Assembly: GCF_900114055.1 (NCBI RefSeq)
Contig: NZ_FORR01000013.1
Coordinates: 1-64,000, forward strand
Direction of reading: 5' to 3'
DNA: 64,000 bases
Source: Thermoflavimicrobium dichotomicum
Lineage (GTDB): Bacteria; Bacillota; Bacilli; Thermoactinomycetales; Thermoactinomycetaceae
A program made the translations under genes and the position numbers. Numbering within the stretch: position 1 is the stretch's first letter; each line of letters starts with the position of its first letter. The notes below the pieces were generated by a model, which searched no databases, had not been told where the DNA came from, and saw only the letters and a program-made list of their open reading frames with translations. This document shows positions 43,301 to 51,408 of this stretch, in pieces.

Positions 43301-43801
43301 GTGATCGAACGCTTTTCCTTCCCGCGTCAAAGCAAACCACCTTATTTGTGTTTGGCAGATTTCCTTAAACCAGTGGAATCGGGTGTCGTGGATTTTGTCG
43401 GATTTTTGGCCGTGACAGCCGGAGACGGTGTGCGCGAGTTATCGGAGCAATGGAAAAATAGCGGAGATTACTTGCTCTCTCATATGCTGCAAGCGCTGGC
43501 CCTGGAATTGGCGGAAGCATTTGCAGAGCGATTGCACCAGGTCATGCGGGATCGATGGGGCTTCCCCGATCCGGTGGAGATGACGATGAAGGAACGGTTT
43601 GGTGCCAGATATCAAGGCATTCGTGTTTCGTTTGGGTATCCTGCCTGTCCGGATTTGGAGGATCAGAAGAAACTGTTCCGGCTGATCAAGCCTGAGGATA
43701 TTGGCATTCAACTCACGGAAGGCTGCATGATGGAACCTGAAGCTTCTGTATCGGCAATGGTGTTTGCTCATCCACAAGCCCGCTATTTCAATGCAGTATA
43801 A
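40352..43801 (+). CDS. metH: Cobalamin-dependent methionine synthase
   Basis: Methylates homocysteine using methyl-tetrahydrofolate through a B12 cofactor. It has 1149 residues with all four modules: the homocysteine domain (~1-310; zinc Cys in GLNCATG and GGCCGTTPDHI), the pterin-binding domain (~340-610; VGERTNVIGSRKF), the cap and B12 domain (~640-880; DVHDIGKNLVEIIL with the cobalt-ligand His) and the C-terminal SAM-dependent reactivation domain (~920-1149; RVSFGYPACPDLEDQ). ATG 40352 has AAAGGAT in front. It implies that the cell makes or imports cobalamin. Confidence 0.96.
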   Translation: MQKKAITERLKEKILIIDGAMGTMLQQANLTVADFGGEEYEGCNEHLNLTRPDLIREIHASYYRAGADIVETNTFGATPIVLAEYGLQDQTEEINLAAARCAIEARDAWSTPEWPRYVAGAMGPTTKTLSVTGGATFDEMIESYYRQAKALIQGGVDLLLLETSQDTLNVKAGSIGIRRAFAELGVEIPIMISGTIEPMGTMLAGQGIEAFYLSIEHLKPIAVGLNCATGPEFMKDHIRTLSSLATCAVSCYPNAGLPDEDGNYLETPQALAQKLADFADAGWLNMAGGCCGTTPDHIRAIAEVMKGKKPRQPVTEHLPAVSGIEPVYLEPDNRPLLVGERTNVIGSRKFKRLIAEGKYEEAAEIARKQVKGGAQIIDVCLADPDRDELADMEAFLQYVTKKVKVPLMIDSTDPKVMERALTYSQGKAVINSINLEDGEKRFEEVVPLIHRFGAAVVVGTIDEVGMAVTKERKLEVAKRSYDLLVNKYGLSPQDIIFDPLVFPVGTGDEQYIGSALDTVEGIRLIKEAMPECATILGISNVSFGLPGAGREVLNAVFLYECTKAGLDYAIVNTEKLERYASIPEEERRLAEKLLFETTHENYEQVLNEFTAFYREKKVEKKEPISHLSLEERLARYVVEGTKDGLFEDLDEALKKYTPLDIINGPLMAGMDEVGRLFNDNQLIVAEVLQSAEVMKASVAYLEPHMDKAETHTKGKVLLATVKGDVHDIGKNLVEIILSNNGYEVVNLGIKVQPETLIEAVRKEKPDIIGLSGLLVKSAQQMVITAQDLKAAKIDLPILVGGAALTRKFTETRIAPEYDGLVLYAKDAMNGLELANRLVNPADRERLEEAHQEKLAKNKESAPQESTGQTTTSTITRSPIDQSAPVFVPPDLKRHIFRDVPLGHLRPYLNEQMLLGKHLGIRGKVEELIQAGDEKTVELKNRVDELLAYLERDQVLRPQGMYQFFPAQADGNDILIYDPEDQSRVIERFSFPRQSKPPYLCLADFLKPVESGVVDFVGFLAVTAGDGVRELSEQWKNSGDYLLSHMLQALALELAEAFAERLHQVMRDRWGFPDPVEMTMKERFGARYQGIRVSFGYPACPDLEDQKKLFRLIKPEDIGIQLTEGCMMEPEASVSAMVFAHPQARYFNAV

Positions 43802-43813
43802 AAGGAGGGGAGA

Positions 43814-45676
43814 ATGGTGCGCAAAAAAGGATTGAAAGAGTATTTGGCCGATTCTCTGTTAGTCGGCGATGGAGCGATGGCCACTTATCTGTTCCAACAG
43901 GGGATCTCGATCGGCCAATGTAATGAAGAACTGGTACTCAGTAATCCAGCGTTTATTGCTCATGTGCATCAAGCATATTATGAGGCAGGAGCGCGCCTGA
44001 TCGAAACCAATACCTATGGGGCTAACCGGGAGCGCTTGGCACGTTATGGTTTGGAAAGCAAAGTCATACGGATCAATCGGGAAGCTGTGAAAATCGCCCG
44101 TAATTCCGTAGGAGAAGATGCTTATGTGGTCGGCTCGATCGGCTCGATCTGTGCGGGCCGGGTCGCAGCTTTTGATGAAGAAGAATATCGGGATATGTAT
44201 GAAGAGCAGGCCACTGCCCTACTTCATGCCGGAGTTGATGGCATTATTTTGGAAACTTTTTTGGACTTGAAGGAACTCCTGATTGCTGTCAAAGCGATAC
44301 GCCCGTTGACCGATTTACCTTTGATCGCTCAGTTATCCATGATTGAGGTAGGGAGAACACGGGATGCCTTTACGCTCTCGGACGCTTTGCAGCAATTGGC
44401 TGATCACGGTGTGGATGGAGTTGGAATCAACTGTCGTTTGGGGCCGATGGAGATTTTGCGGAGTTTGGAAAAGACCGTGATTCCTGAGCATTTGATTATC
44501 TCAGCCTTTCCAAACGCAGGACGGCTTGGGATTGATGATGGTGAGATGACATATAAATCAGATCCTGAGTATTTTGGGGAAACAGCACCGCTATTGGTAG
44601 AGCAAGGGGTGCGATTAATCGGAGGCTGTTGTGGTACCACTCCAGAACATATCCGCCAGATCGCCCAAGCGTTGGATGGGAAGAAGCCAGTCCCGAGAAA
44701 AAATCCGGAACCGAAATTAATTGAGGTGGTCATCCCTGAAGTTGCCGAAGTAAAACTGAAGAAAAACACCATTGTCGATCGCGTGAAAAAAGAGCGTACC
44801 ATTATCTGTGAACTGGATCCTCCGAAGGACTTGGATATTCACCGTTTCTTACTGGGTGCTCATCGTTTGTCCCAGGCAGGGGTCGACATGATTACCATGG
44901 CTGATAACTCCCTGGCAACCGCACGGATGAGCAACCTCGCTTTGGGAGCGATTCTGAAATCCCAGCTGGGCATCGAGCCGTTGGTGCACGTCGCCTGTCG
45001 TGACCGAAATCTGCTCGGGCAACAATCCCATCTGATGGGCTTGCATGCACTGGGCATTGACCAAATTTTGGTCATTACCGGTGACCCCACACGGATGGGG
45101 GATTTGCCAGGAGCAAGCTCCATCTATGATGTGACCTCGTTTGAACTCATTCGCATGGTGAAACGGTTAAATGATGGGATTTCTTTTTCGGGTAAACCCC
45201 TCAAGCAAAAAGCCCATTTTGTGGTTGGAACTGCTTTTAACCCACATGTACAAAAAATCGAGGCAGCTGTTGCGCGTTTGAAGAAAAAAGTGGAGGCCGG
45301 TGCCGACTTTGTCATGACCCAGCCCATCTATGACGAGCAAGGGATCCTGGAGTTGTACGAAGCGACCAAGGATATCGGGATTCCCGTCTTTGTGGGAATC
45401 ATGCCCCTGACGGGTTATCGGAATGCGGTCTTTTTACATAATGAAGTGCCTGGCATTAAAATTCCAAAGTCCGTATTGGAACGAATGGAAGCGCAGAAAG
45501 ATAAAGAAGCGGGCCGGAAAGAAGGCGTCCAGATTGCCAAGGAGCTGCTCGATGTGGCGATGGAAAAGTTCAATGGCATTTATCTGATCACGCCGTTTTC
45601 TTACTGGCAGATGACAGAAGAACTGACACAGTACATCCGGGAAAAAGATCGAAAGTGTTTGGCGTTGGAGGCGTAG
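43814..45676 (+). CDS. yitJ: Bifunctional homocysteine S-methyltransferase / methylenetetrahydrofolate reductase (YitJ)
   Basis: A 620-residue fusion. The N-terminal half (~1-290) is a homocysteine S-methyltransferase domain with the zinc cysteines in GINCRLG and GGCCGTTPEHIR. The C-terminal half (~320-620) is an MTHFR domain (ICELDPPKD, ITGDPTRMGD, DFVMTQPIYD, FVGIMPLTGYRNA). It supplies methyl-THF for MetH. ATG 43814 lies behind AAAGGAGGGG, 12 nt after metH. Having its own homocysteine-methylation domain next to a full MetH is notable. B. subtilis yitJ is also S-box controlled. Confidence 0.95.
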   Translation: MVRKKGLKEYLADSLLVGDGAMATYLFQQGISIGQCNEELVLSNPAFIAHVHQAYYEAGARLIETNTYGANRERLARYGLESKVIRINREAVKIARNSVGEDAYVVGSIGSICAGRVAAFDEEEYRDMYEEQATALLHAGVDGIILETFLDLKELLIAVKAIRPLTDLPLIAQLSMIEVGRTRDAFTLSDALQQLADHGVDGVGINCRLGPMEILRSLEKTVIPEHLIISAFPNAGRLGIDDGEMTYKSDPEYFGETAPLLVEQGVRLIGGCCGTTPEHIRQIAQALDGKKPVPRKNPEPKLIEVVIPEVAEVKLKKNTIVDRVKKERTIICELDPPKDLDIHRFLLGAHRLSQAGVDMITMADNSLATARMSNLALGAILKSQLGIEPLVHVACRDRNLLGQQSHLMGLHALGIDQILVITGDPTRMGDLPGASSIYDVTSFELIRMVKRLNDGISFSGKPLKQKAHFVVGTAFNPHVQKIEAAVARLKKKVEAGADFVMTQPIYDEQGILELYEATKDIGIPVFVGIMPLTGYRNAVFLHNEVPGIKIPKSVLERMEAQKDKEAGRKEGVQIAKELLDVAMEKFNGIYLITPFSYWQMTEELTQYIREKDRKCLALEA

Positions 45677-45819
45677 ATGGGAAAACAAGCACTCCGTGAT
45701 TTGGAGTGCTGAGATTGTTGACAAACCCTTGGCTTTTGTCGCAAGAAGAGGGCCAGGGGTTGCATGTTTCAGGAAAATAAATAGATAAAGGAAATTGGGG
45801 ATAGAAATAGGGGAGATTA

Positions 45820-45942
45820 CAAAACCTTATCCTCTCTTCGCGAGAAATAGGGCCATTTTTTTGATGTTTGGGCCACGGCAATCACGTGGATTGTTCTCTG
45901 ACTTTGACAAGCCCCCTGTAGCGTGCGTAACATAATTTTCAG
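45820..45942. repeat. Diverged relative of the peptide-array spacer/terminator
   Basis: The stretch CTTATCCTCTCTTCGCGAG...GGGCCATTTTTTTGA, then GGGCCACGGC, then ACAAGCCCCCTGTAGCGTGCG matches, piece by piece and in order, the terminator, the following CCACGGCTGTTAGG and the ~130 bp insertion of the 1-3.5 kb array. No peptide gene is present. It lies right before the MurE-type gene, whose leader it may form. A weak AGCACTCC/GGAGTGCT hairpin at 45686-45710 closes the met operon. Confidence 0.6.
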
Positions 45943-45962
45943 GCAGAGGAGATTGTTAAATA

Positions 45963-47429
45963 ATGGAACTGAGAGAGATTTTGCATTTAACCCCTTACAA
46001 GTTATTACAAGGAAGCCTTGATATTGAAGTGGACGATATTGCTTTTGATTCTCGGAAAGTAACTCCAAATACAATGTTTGTCTGCATTCCAGGATTCAAA
46101 AGAGATGGACATCAGTTTATCCCACAATCCTTAGAAAAGGGAGCAACCGTACTCGTGGTAGAAAAAGAAGTATCTCATATTCCAGAGAATGTGACGGTTA
46201 TCAAGGTTGAAAGCTCTCGAAAGGCCTTGCCCCAACTGAGCAGCATCTTCTTTGGCGAACCAACCAAAGATGTCAATCTAATAGGAATCACAGGTACAAA
46301 TGGAAAAACGTCTGTCTCATTTCTAATTTCTAAAATCCTAAGAACGGCTGGTCGTAAAGTGGGAGTCACTGGAACCGTTTGCAAGCAGGTTGGTGACAAG
46401 GTAATTCCGTTTGATACAACAACTCCAACAACTCCAGAAGCTTCTGATTTACAACGTTTATTTAAATTAATGTTGGATGAAGGCGCACAAGATATTGTGA
46501 TGGAAGTCTCCTCAATGGCATTGGAATTAGGGCGTGTGGATGCCTGTCGCTTTAAGGTGGGGGTTTTTACGAACTTTACACAGGATCACTTAGATGATCA
46601 TGGAACCATGGAAAACTACAAAAATGCGAAGCTTAAGTTGTTCAATCGATGTGAAGCCAATGTTATCAATTTAGACGATCCATTATCAGCAGAAATTTTG
46701 GAAATAGCAACTGGATCAATCATAACATATGGAATTAATCATCAGGAAGCAGATCTTACAGCGAGTGACATTATAATCAGTGCTGAAGGTGTTCGATTTA
46801 CCATGAATTACAATGGGGATGAACAGTGCATATTCTTAAGGATTCCAGGTAAGTTCAGCGTATATAACGCTTTAGCAGCTGCAGGTGCTTGCTTAAATCT
46901 GGGAATCACACTAAAGGAAATTGCGGATGGATTAGCGGCAGTAAAAGGTGTCCGTGGGCGATTTGAAAGTTTCCATACACCTGGAGGTTATTCTGTGATC
47001 GTGGACTATGCTCATAGCCCTGATTCCTTGGAAAATGTTTTAACTACGGTTAGAGAATTTGCCAAAGGTAGAATTATTACTGTTTTTGGATGTGGCGGGG
47101 ATCGGGACCCAAGCAAGCGTCCTAACATGGGGAAAGTAGCTGGTCAACTCTCTGACTGTTGTGTTCTTACCTCAGACAATCCCAGATCAGAAGATCCAAT
47201 AAAAATCTTACAGGATATTGAAGTAGGCATAAAAGAAACAAACTGTCCATATAAGAAGTTTGTAGATCGAAAAGAAGCTATTTATTTTGCTATGCAATCA
47301 GCTCAACCGCAAGATGTCATTATCATAGCTGGAAAAGGCCATGAAAACTATCAGGAGATTAAGGGAACCAAGATCCGCTTTGATGATGCAGAGGTTGTAA
47401 AAGAGTTTCTTTCCATCGGCCAAAAATAA
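45963..47429 (+). CDS. murE: MurE-type UDP-MurNAc-tripeptide ligase (copy outside the cell-wall cluster)
   Basis: A Mur ligase that would add meso-diaminopimelate (or Lys) to UDP-MurNAc-L-Ala-D-Glu. It has 488 residues. Seen: N-terminal IAFDSRKVTPNTMFVCIPG, P-loop ITGTNGKTS (~residues 109-117), TTPTTPEASDLQ, VMEVSSMAL, FTNFTQDHLDDHG, VDYAHSPDSL, FGCGGDRDPSKRP, and DNPRSEDP, the motif linked to meso-DAP specificity. The base use is more A+T-rich than the met genes before it. murE normally lies with mraY/murD; a copy here, behind array-like sequence, suggests a second, possibly acquired gene. Confidence 0.85.
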   Translation: MELREILHLTPYKLLQGSLDIEVDDIAFDSRKVTPNTMFVCIPGFKRDGHQFIPQSLEKGATVLVVEKEVSHIPENVTVIKVESSRKALPQLSSIFFGEPTKDVNLIGITGTNGKTSVSFLISKILRTAGRKVGVTGTVCKQVGDKVIPFDTTTPTTPEASDLQRLFKLMLDEGAQDIVMEVSSMALELGRVDACRFKVGVFTNFTQDHLDDHGTMENYKNAKLKLFNRCEANVINLDDPLSAEILEIATGSIITYGINHQEADLTASDIIISAEGVRFTMNYNGDEQCIFLRIPGKFSVYNALAAAGACLNLGITLKEIADGLAAVKGVRGRFESFHTPGGYSVIVDYAHSPDSLENVLTTVREFAKGRIITVFGCGGDRDPSKRPNMGKVAGQLSDCCVLTSDNPRSEDPIKILQDIEVGIKETNCPYKKFVDRKEAIYFAMQSAQPQDVIIIAGKGHENYQEIKGTKIRFDDAEVVKEFLSIGQK

Positions 47430-47692
47430 ACAGTGGAAGGTAATAAGGTACAGAGAAGCTTACGAAGCAGTCACAGAATACCTCCGTTTACACGGTTAAA
47501 TCCTTTTAATGAATGATGATCAATGGATTTTTTCAGCTAGTTTTGATAAAAATTCATTTCTGGAGGGCATAAGCTCAACATTCCAAGTCCATCTGGCGGC
47601 GGATCATTCAGGGGGTAAAGGCGGCCAAACTGGCCACCTAACCAAACGAATAGCCCCTTTATTTGTTTTTTCAGCCAAAAGGTCATCCCCTG

Positions 47693-48412
47693 TCATCCCG
47701 ACAAGGCTTGATCCACCTCTCCCAAGACTTTTCCAATGCTGTCATGGACAATGATATCAGCCAGGTGATCCAATTCCGTTTCCGTTTTATTGATAATGGC
47801 GATCCTGGCTCCTGTTTCTTTTGCAAGTTCGACCAATCCGGCAAAGGGATAAACCGTCAGCGATGTGCCCAGAACAAGTATGGCATCTGCTTTCTCCACC
47901 TCCTGTACGGCAGAAGACCAGGAATCAGGATTTAACTCTTCACCAAATAACACGATGGGAGGGCGGAGGTTACCATTGCATCTCTCTTCCATACATTTTT
48001 CGATTCCTTTCCGATAGGAGTCGGCTGGGTAAGCTCTCTGGCATTCCGTACAGATCAGGTGTCTCAAGTGACCATGCACTTCGATCACATGCTGGCTTCC
48101 AGCCTGTTGGTGAAATCCGTCGATATTTTGTGTCAGAATCGCCTTGAGATACCCTGCCTTTTCCCATTTGGCCAGAATTTGATGCCCGATGTTTGGCCGG
48201 TATTGCTGGAGGTCTTCGATCCTGTTTCGATAGAATGCAATAAATTCACTCGTCCCGATCGCTTTTGGACTTGCGATCTCATAGGGATTTTTTCCATACC
48301 ACAAACCGCCGTGGGATCTGAAATCAGGCAATCCACTTTCTGTGGACATCCCTGCGCCTGTGAGTGCAACAAAATATTTGGATTGGAGGATCAAATCGAC
48401 AATCTCTTTCAT
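47693..48412 (-). CDS. Sir2-family NAD-dependent protein deacylase
   Basis: A 239-residue sirtuin. Seen: NAD site GAGMSTESGLPDFRS (~residues 18-32), TQNIDGFHQQAG, the catalytic His in VHGH (~115), zinc cysteines in CTECQR and the later C...C pair (KCMEERC), and GTSLTVYPFAGL near the end. It removes acyl groups from lysines using NAD. Start at 48410-48412, 4-5 nt behind GGTGAT; other in-frame ATGs lie 4-5 codons upstream without a better site. It is on the strand opposite to its neighbours. In B. subtilis srtN is elsewhere, so this belongs to the local insertion. Confidence 0.92.
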   Translation of the reverse strand: MKEIVDLILQSKYFVALTGAGMSTESGLPDFRSHGGLWYGKNPYEIASPKAIGTSEFIAFYRNRIEDLQQYRPNIGHQILAKWEKAGYLKAILTQNIDGFHQQAGSQHVIEVHGHLRHLICTECQRAYPADSYRKGIEKCMEERCNGNLRPPIVLFGEELNPDSWSSAVQEVEKADAILVLGTSLTVYPFAGLVELAKETGARIAIINKTETELDHLADIIVHDSIGKVLGEVDQALSG

Positions 48413-48680
48413 CAGCATCACCATTTAAGTTGAAGTTTGGAGCGGAAAACCGGGATGGTACAATCTCCAAATGAAGGTAATATCACCAAATAGCAAGTGC
48501 CATCTTTTCCATCCATTACAAATCAGGAGTTCCAGATCCAAGTTTTCATTGATTGGTTTCTCTTCCGTTTCGGCCAAATCTCTGTATTTGATTCTACCAC
48601 TTTTTTATAATGAAACTGAACACTGAGGATGTTGCATTATTCGATAAAAAATTCTGCATGATACGAAATGAGGGATGAGC

Positions 48681-49769
48681 ATGCTGGAAACATTGGATCA
48701 GATCAATTGGAAAAGTTTGGTCCATGCATATGGATCGGCCGAAGATGTTCCCGGATTAATTCGGGATTTAACTTCCTTAGATGAAAAGGTTCGTCAAAAC
48801 GCCTGGGGAGCACTGTACAGCAACATTTGGCACCAAGGGACGGTTTGTGAAGCTGCGGCGCGTGCCGTTCCATTTTTCATTGAGCTATTGGAGTATGAAT
48901 CTGTTCCCGATCGGCATCTAATCCTTAACTATCTCTTTTACTTGGCCAACGGTCTTACCTATTTTGAACAGTTTGATATTGATGAAAAGTATGATGAAGC
49001 CTTTCAGATTAACGATAAGGTAGATTGGGTTAAGGAATCACGCCAGGCCGTTCGCAAGGGTATTCCTGTTTATGTGAAGCTGTTAAATCATGCGGATCCA
49101 AAGATACGAAGTTCAGCAGCATTTTTGTTGGGGGAGATTGGGGAGCAAACTGAAGAAGTTTTACAACGATTACGTTCTCTGTTACAAAACGAACAGGATC
49201 ACATGGTGAAAGCAAGTGTACTGTTAAGTCTGGGTGATTTGGGAGATCAGCATTCTCAAACACTCGCAATGACGAAAGCATATATCCAGGAAAAATATTC
49301 TCTTCTCGCCCTCGTATCCGCATTGGCGATTTTACAAATTGATCCCAGATATAACGAGGCAATCCAACTGTTGGTTCATACATTAAAAAAACCGGATGAT
49401 CCTATCATTGATTTGTTTAGTCAACTTCCTTGGAATTATTATTATTCTAGCTGGGGAGCCATTTTAGATTCTCTTAAATACTTGCCTAGAACCGAGGTCC
49501 TTCCATATATCCCCGATTTGGTTGAAGCTTTTAGAAATAGCGATTCAGGGGAATTGCTCTATTTCGAAGTATTATTACATATTGTTTTTACGAAGCAGGA
49601 GGCGAAACTTGCCGTAAATGATTTAACGAAGGAACAAAGGTTGGTTTTGCAGGCCATTGCTGAATGTGAACCGATTTGGAAATATGCAGGTACTACGTTG
49701 TCGTTAAAAGAATATGGTTTGCCTTCTTTCAAAAAACGGGAGGAATTAATGGATTATCTGGCGGGATGA
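48681..49769 (+). CDS. HEAT-repeat protein of unknown function
   Basis: 362 residues of alpha-helical repeats. Typical pairs are KVRQNAWGALYSNI (~35-48), DPKIRSSAAFLLGEIG (~137-152) and HMVKASVLLSLGDLGD (~174-189). ATG 48681 lies 6 nt behind GAGGG; an ATG at 48675 is too close. Such scaffolds bind partners and are common among immunity or accessory proteins, but nothing here fixes a partner; the orphan antitoxin gene next door may be coincidence. It ends 14 nt before a strong terminator. Confidence 0.75.
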   Translation: MLETLDQINWKSLVHAYGSAEDVPGLIRDLTSLDEKVRQNAWGALYSNIWHQGTVCEAAARAVPFFIELLEYESVPDRHLILNYLFYLANGLTYFEQFDIDEKYDEAFQINDKVDWVKESRQAVRKGIPVYVKLLNHADPKIRSSAAFLLGEIGEQTEEVLQRLRSLLQNEQDHMVKASVLLSLGDLGDQHSQTLAMTKAYIQEKYSLLALVSALAILQIDPRYNEAIQLLVHTLKKPDDPIIDLFSQLPWNYYYSSWGAILDSLKYLPRTEVLPYIPDLVEAFRNSDSGELLYFEVLLHIVFTKQEAKLAVNDLTKEQRLVLQAIAECEPIWKYAGTTLSLKEYGLPSFKKREELMDYLAG

Positions 49770-49782
49770 TGAAGGTTGCAAG

Positions 49783-49818
49783 AACTCCGGTTCCTTATGC
49801 TAGGGAACCGGAGTTTTG
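49783..49818 (+). terminator. Terminator after the HEAT-repeat gene
   Basis: A 12-bp perfect stem AACTCCGGTTCC/GGAACCGGAGTT with a 9-nt loop and a short T-run. Confidence 0.85.
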
Positions 49819-49835
49819 AGTATGGTGGACAGAAA

Positions 49836-49857
49836 ATATTACTTATGGATGTAATAT
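49836..49857. promoter_or_regulatory. Candidate operator palindrome before the MazE gene
   Basis: ATATTAC-8 nt-GTAATAT, 40 nt before the start codon. A second pair TGTAT/ATACA follows at about 49857-49875. AbrB/MazE-fold antitoxins bind such palindromes to control their own genes. Confidence 0.4.
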
Positions 49858-49896
49858 GTATAAACATAGTGGATACATTGCTAGGGAGGTTTTTTC

Positions 49897-50130
49897 ATGG
49901 CTCCTATCGTTCAGAAATGGGAAAATGGCCTAGAAATACGCATTCCCAAACATTTGGCGGAAAAAATCAGGCTAAAAGAAGGGGAAGAAGTGGATTTTCA
50001 GATCAAAGGGGATGCGATCATCATTCGAAAAAAGAAAAATGGTTTAGAATCGCTATTATCTCGAATCACCCCTGAAAACTTGCACGGAGAAATAGACACC
50101 GGTGGCTCTGTCGGGAGTGAATCGTGGTGA
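49897..50130 (+). CDS. MazE-type antitoxin (AbrB/SpoVT fold), no toxin gene beside it
   Basis: A 77-residue protein. Its N-terminal half is the swapped-hairpin DNA-binding fold (VQKWENGLEIRIPKHLAEKI, KEGEEVDFQIKGDAIIIRKK). The C-terminal half (LESLLSRITPENLHGEIDTGG) is the flexible toxin-binding tail of MazE proteins. ATG 49897 lies 7 nt behind GGGAGG. A mazF gene is expected to start at or over the stop. Here GTGGTGAAGCCATAA overlaps the stop, as if the first codons of a toxin remained, and a GTGGTGAA/TTCACCAC hairpin (50124-50154) follows. No MazF frame exists before aroC. Confidence 0.85.
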   Translation: MAPIVQKWENGLEIRIPKHLAEKIRLKEGEEVDFQIKGDAIIIRKKKNGLESLLSRITPENLHGEIDTGGSVGSESW

Positions 50131-50154
50131 AGCCATAAAATTGCAATTCACCAC

Positions 50155-50182
50155 TTCACAATCCTAAATTATATGGTATGAT
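50155..50182 (+). promoter_or_regulatory. Possible promoter of the aroC-aroB-aroH operon
   Basis: TTCACA (50155-50160), 16 nt, TATGAT (50177-50182). This is the only plausible pair between the MazE gene and aroC. Confidence 0.4.
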
Positions 50183-50224
50183 AACTAACAAATTTTCTAT
50201 CATTCACAGAATCATAAATTGATT

Positions 50225-50250
50225 TAGAGGAGAGTCGAGACGTAGATGAG
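50225..50250 (+). promoter_or_regulatory. NAG-triplet cluster over the aroC ribosome binding site (possible TRAP site)
   Basis: TAG 50225, GAG 50230, GAG 50237, TAG 50243 and GAG 50248, with 2, 4, 3 and 2 nt between them, spanning GGAGAG and the start codon. TRAP blocks translation of trpG/pabA and trpP in B. subtilis by such overlapping sites, but those have about nine triplets at 2-3 nt spacing. Five is few, and purine-rich ribosome binding sites give some GAG by chance. Confidence 0.3.
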
Positions 50251-51406
50251 ATACTTAACTGCAGGAGAATCACATGGACCGCAATTAACCGTCATTATTG
50301 AAGGACTGCCAAGTCAACTTCCTTTTGCGAAAGAAAAAATCGATTGGCAACTGCAGCGTCGGCAAAAAGGGTATGGACGCGGTCGCCGGATGCAGATCGA
50401 ATCGGATCAGGTCCAGATTTTATCCGGAGTGCGTTTTGGCAAGACGACGGGGGCGCCTGTAACCCTTGTAATAGAAAACAAAGACTGGACCCATTGGCGG
50501 AAGATCATGGATCCATATTCAGCCTGGGAAGAAGCGGAGAAACGGCGGATTTCCCGTCCGAGACCCGGACACGCTGATCTCAATGGGGCGATCAAATATG
50601 GACATCGGGATATGCGCGATGTTCTGGAACGTTCGAGTGCGCGTGAGACAGCTGCACGTGTAGCGGCTGGAGCGGTTGCACGGCTCATTTTGGAACAATG
50701 CGGGATTCAAGTGGCTGGGCATGTGGTACGGATTGGCCAGGTTGAAGCGAAACGGGTGGAATTGCCTTTTGCAGAAATCATCGAACGCTCTGAAGCATCT
50801 CCTGTTCGCTGTCTCGATCCCGAGGCGGAAGTCCGTATGATGGAGCTGATTGATCAAGCCAAAAAAGAGGGCGATTCTTTAGGTGGAATCGTGGAAGTGA
50901 TTGTGGAAGGTGTACCGATTGGCCTGGGCAGCCATGTACATTGGGATCGGAAACTGGATGCCCGCATCGCTCAAGCCATTGTGAGCATTAATGCCTTCAA
51001 GGGGGTTGAGTTTGGGATTGGCTTTGAAGCAGCGGAGCGAAAAGGTTCAGAAGTGCACGACGAGATTATGTGGTCAGAGGAACGGGGATTTTATCGGGCG
51101 ACCAACCGGTTGGGAGGCTTTGAAGGCGGCATGACCACGGGTGAACCCATTGTGGTACGTGGAGTGATGAAGCCGATTCCTACATTATATAAACCGCTCA
51201 AAAGTGTGGATATTGATACAAAGGAACCGTTTGAAGCAAGTATTGAACGTTCTGACAGTTGTGCAGTGCCTGCAGCAAGTGTGGTAGCTGAAAATGTGGT
51301 GGCCTGGGAAATCGCCCGAGCGCTCATGGAAAAGTTTCCGGCCGATACAGTGGATGAACTGGTTGAACAGGTAGCCAAATATCGGGAACGGACGTTGAGG
51401 TTTTGA
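50246..51406 (+). CDS. aroC: Chorismate synthase
   Basis: Turns EPSP into chorismate with reduced FMN. It has 386 residues (AroF in B. subtilis naming). Seen: [11 protein letters not shown] (~residues 5-15), [35 protein letters not shown] (~110-127), [16 protein letters not shown] and [20 protein letters not shown] 50246 follows GAGGAGAG. First gene of the aromatic supraoperon; the same aroF-aroB-aroH-trp order is found in B. subtilis. Confidence 0.97.
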   Translation: MRYLTAGESHGPQLTVIIEGLPSQLPFAKEKIDWQLQRRQKGYGRGRRMQIESDQVQILSGVRFGKTTGAPVTLVIENKDWTHWRKIMDPYSAWEEAEKRRISRPRPGHADLNGAIKYGHRDMRDVLERSSARETAARVAAGAVARLILEQCGIQVAGHVVRIGQVEAKRVELPFAEIIERSEASPVRCLDPEAEVRMMELIDQAKKEGDSLGGIVEVIVEGVPIGLGSHVHWDRKLDARIAQAIVSINAFKGVEFGIGFEAAERKGSEVHDEIMWSEERGFYRATNRLGGFEGGMTTGEPIVVRGVMKPIPTLYKPLKSVDIDTKEPFEASIERSDSCAVPAASVVAENVVAWEIARALMEKFPADTVDELVEQVAKYRERTLRF

Positions 51407-51408
51407 GT

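Noticed and set aside
47509-47754. 81-codon frame between the MurE-type gene and the sirtuin gene
   Set aside because: It has no ribosome binding site and overlaps the end of the sirtuin gene.
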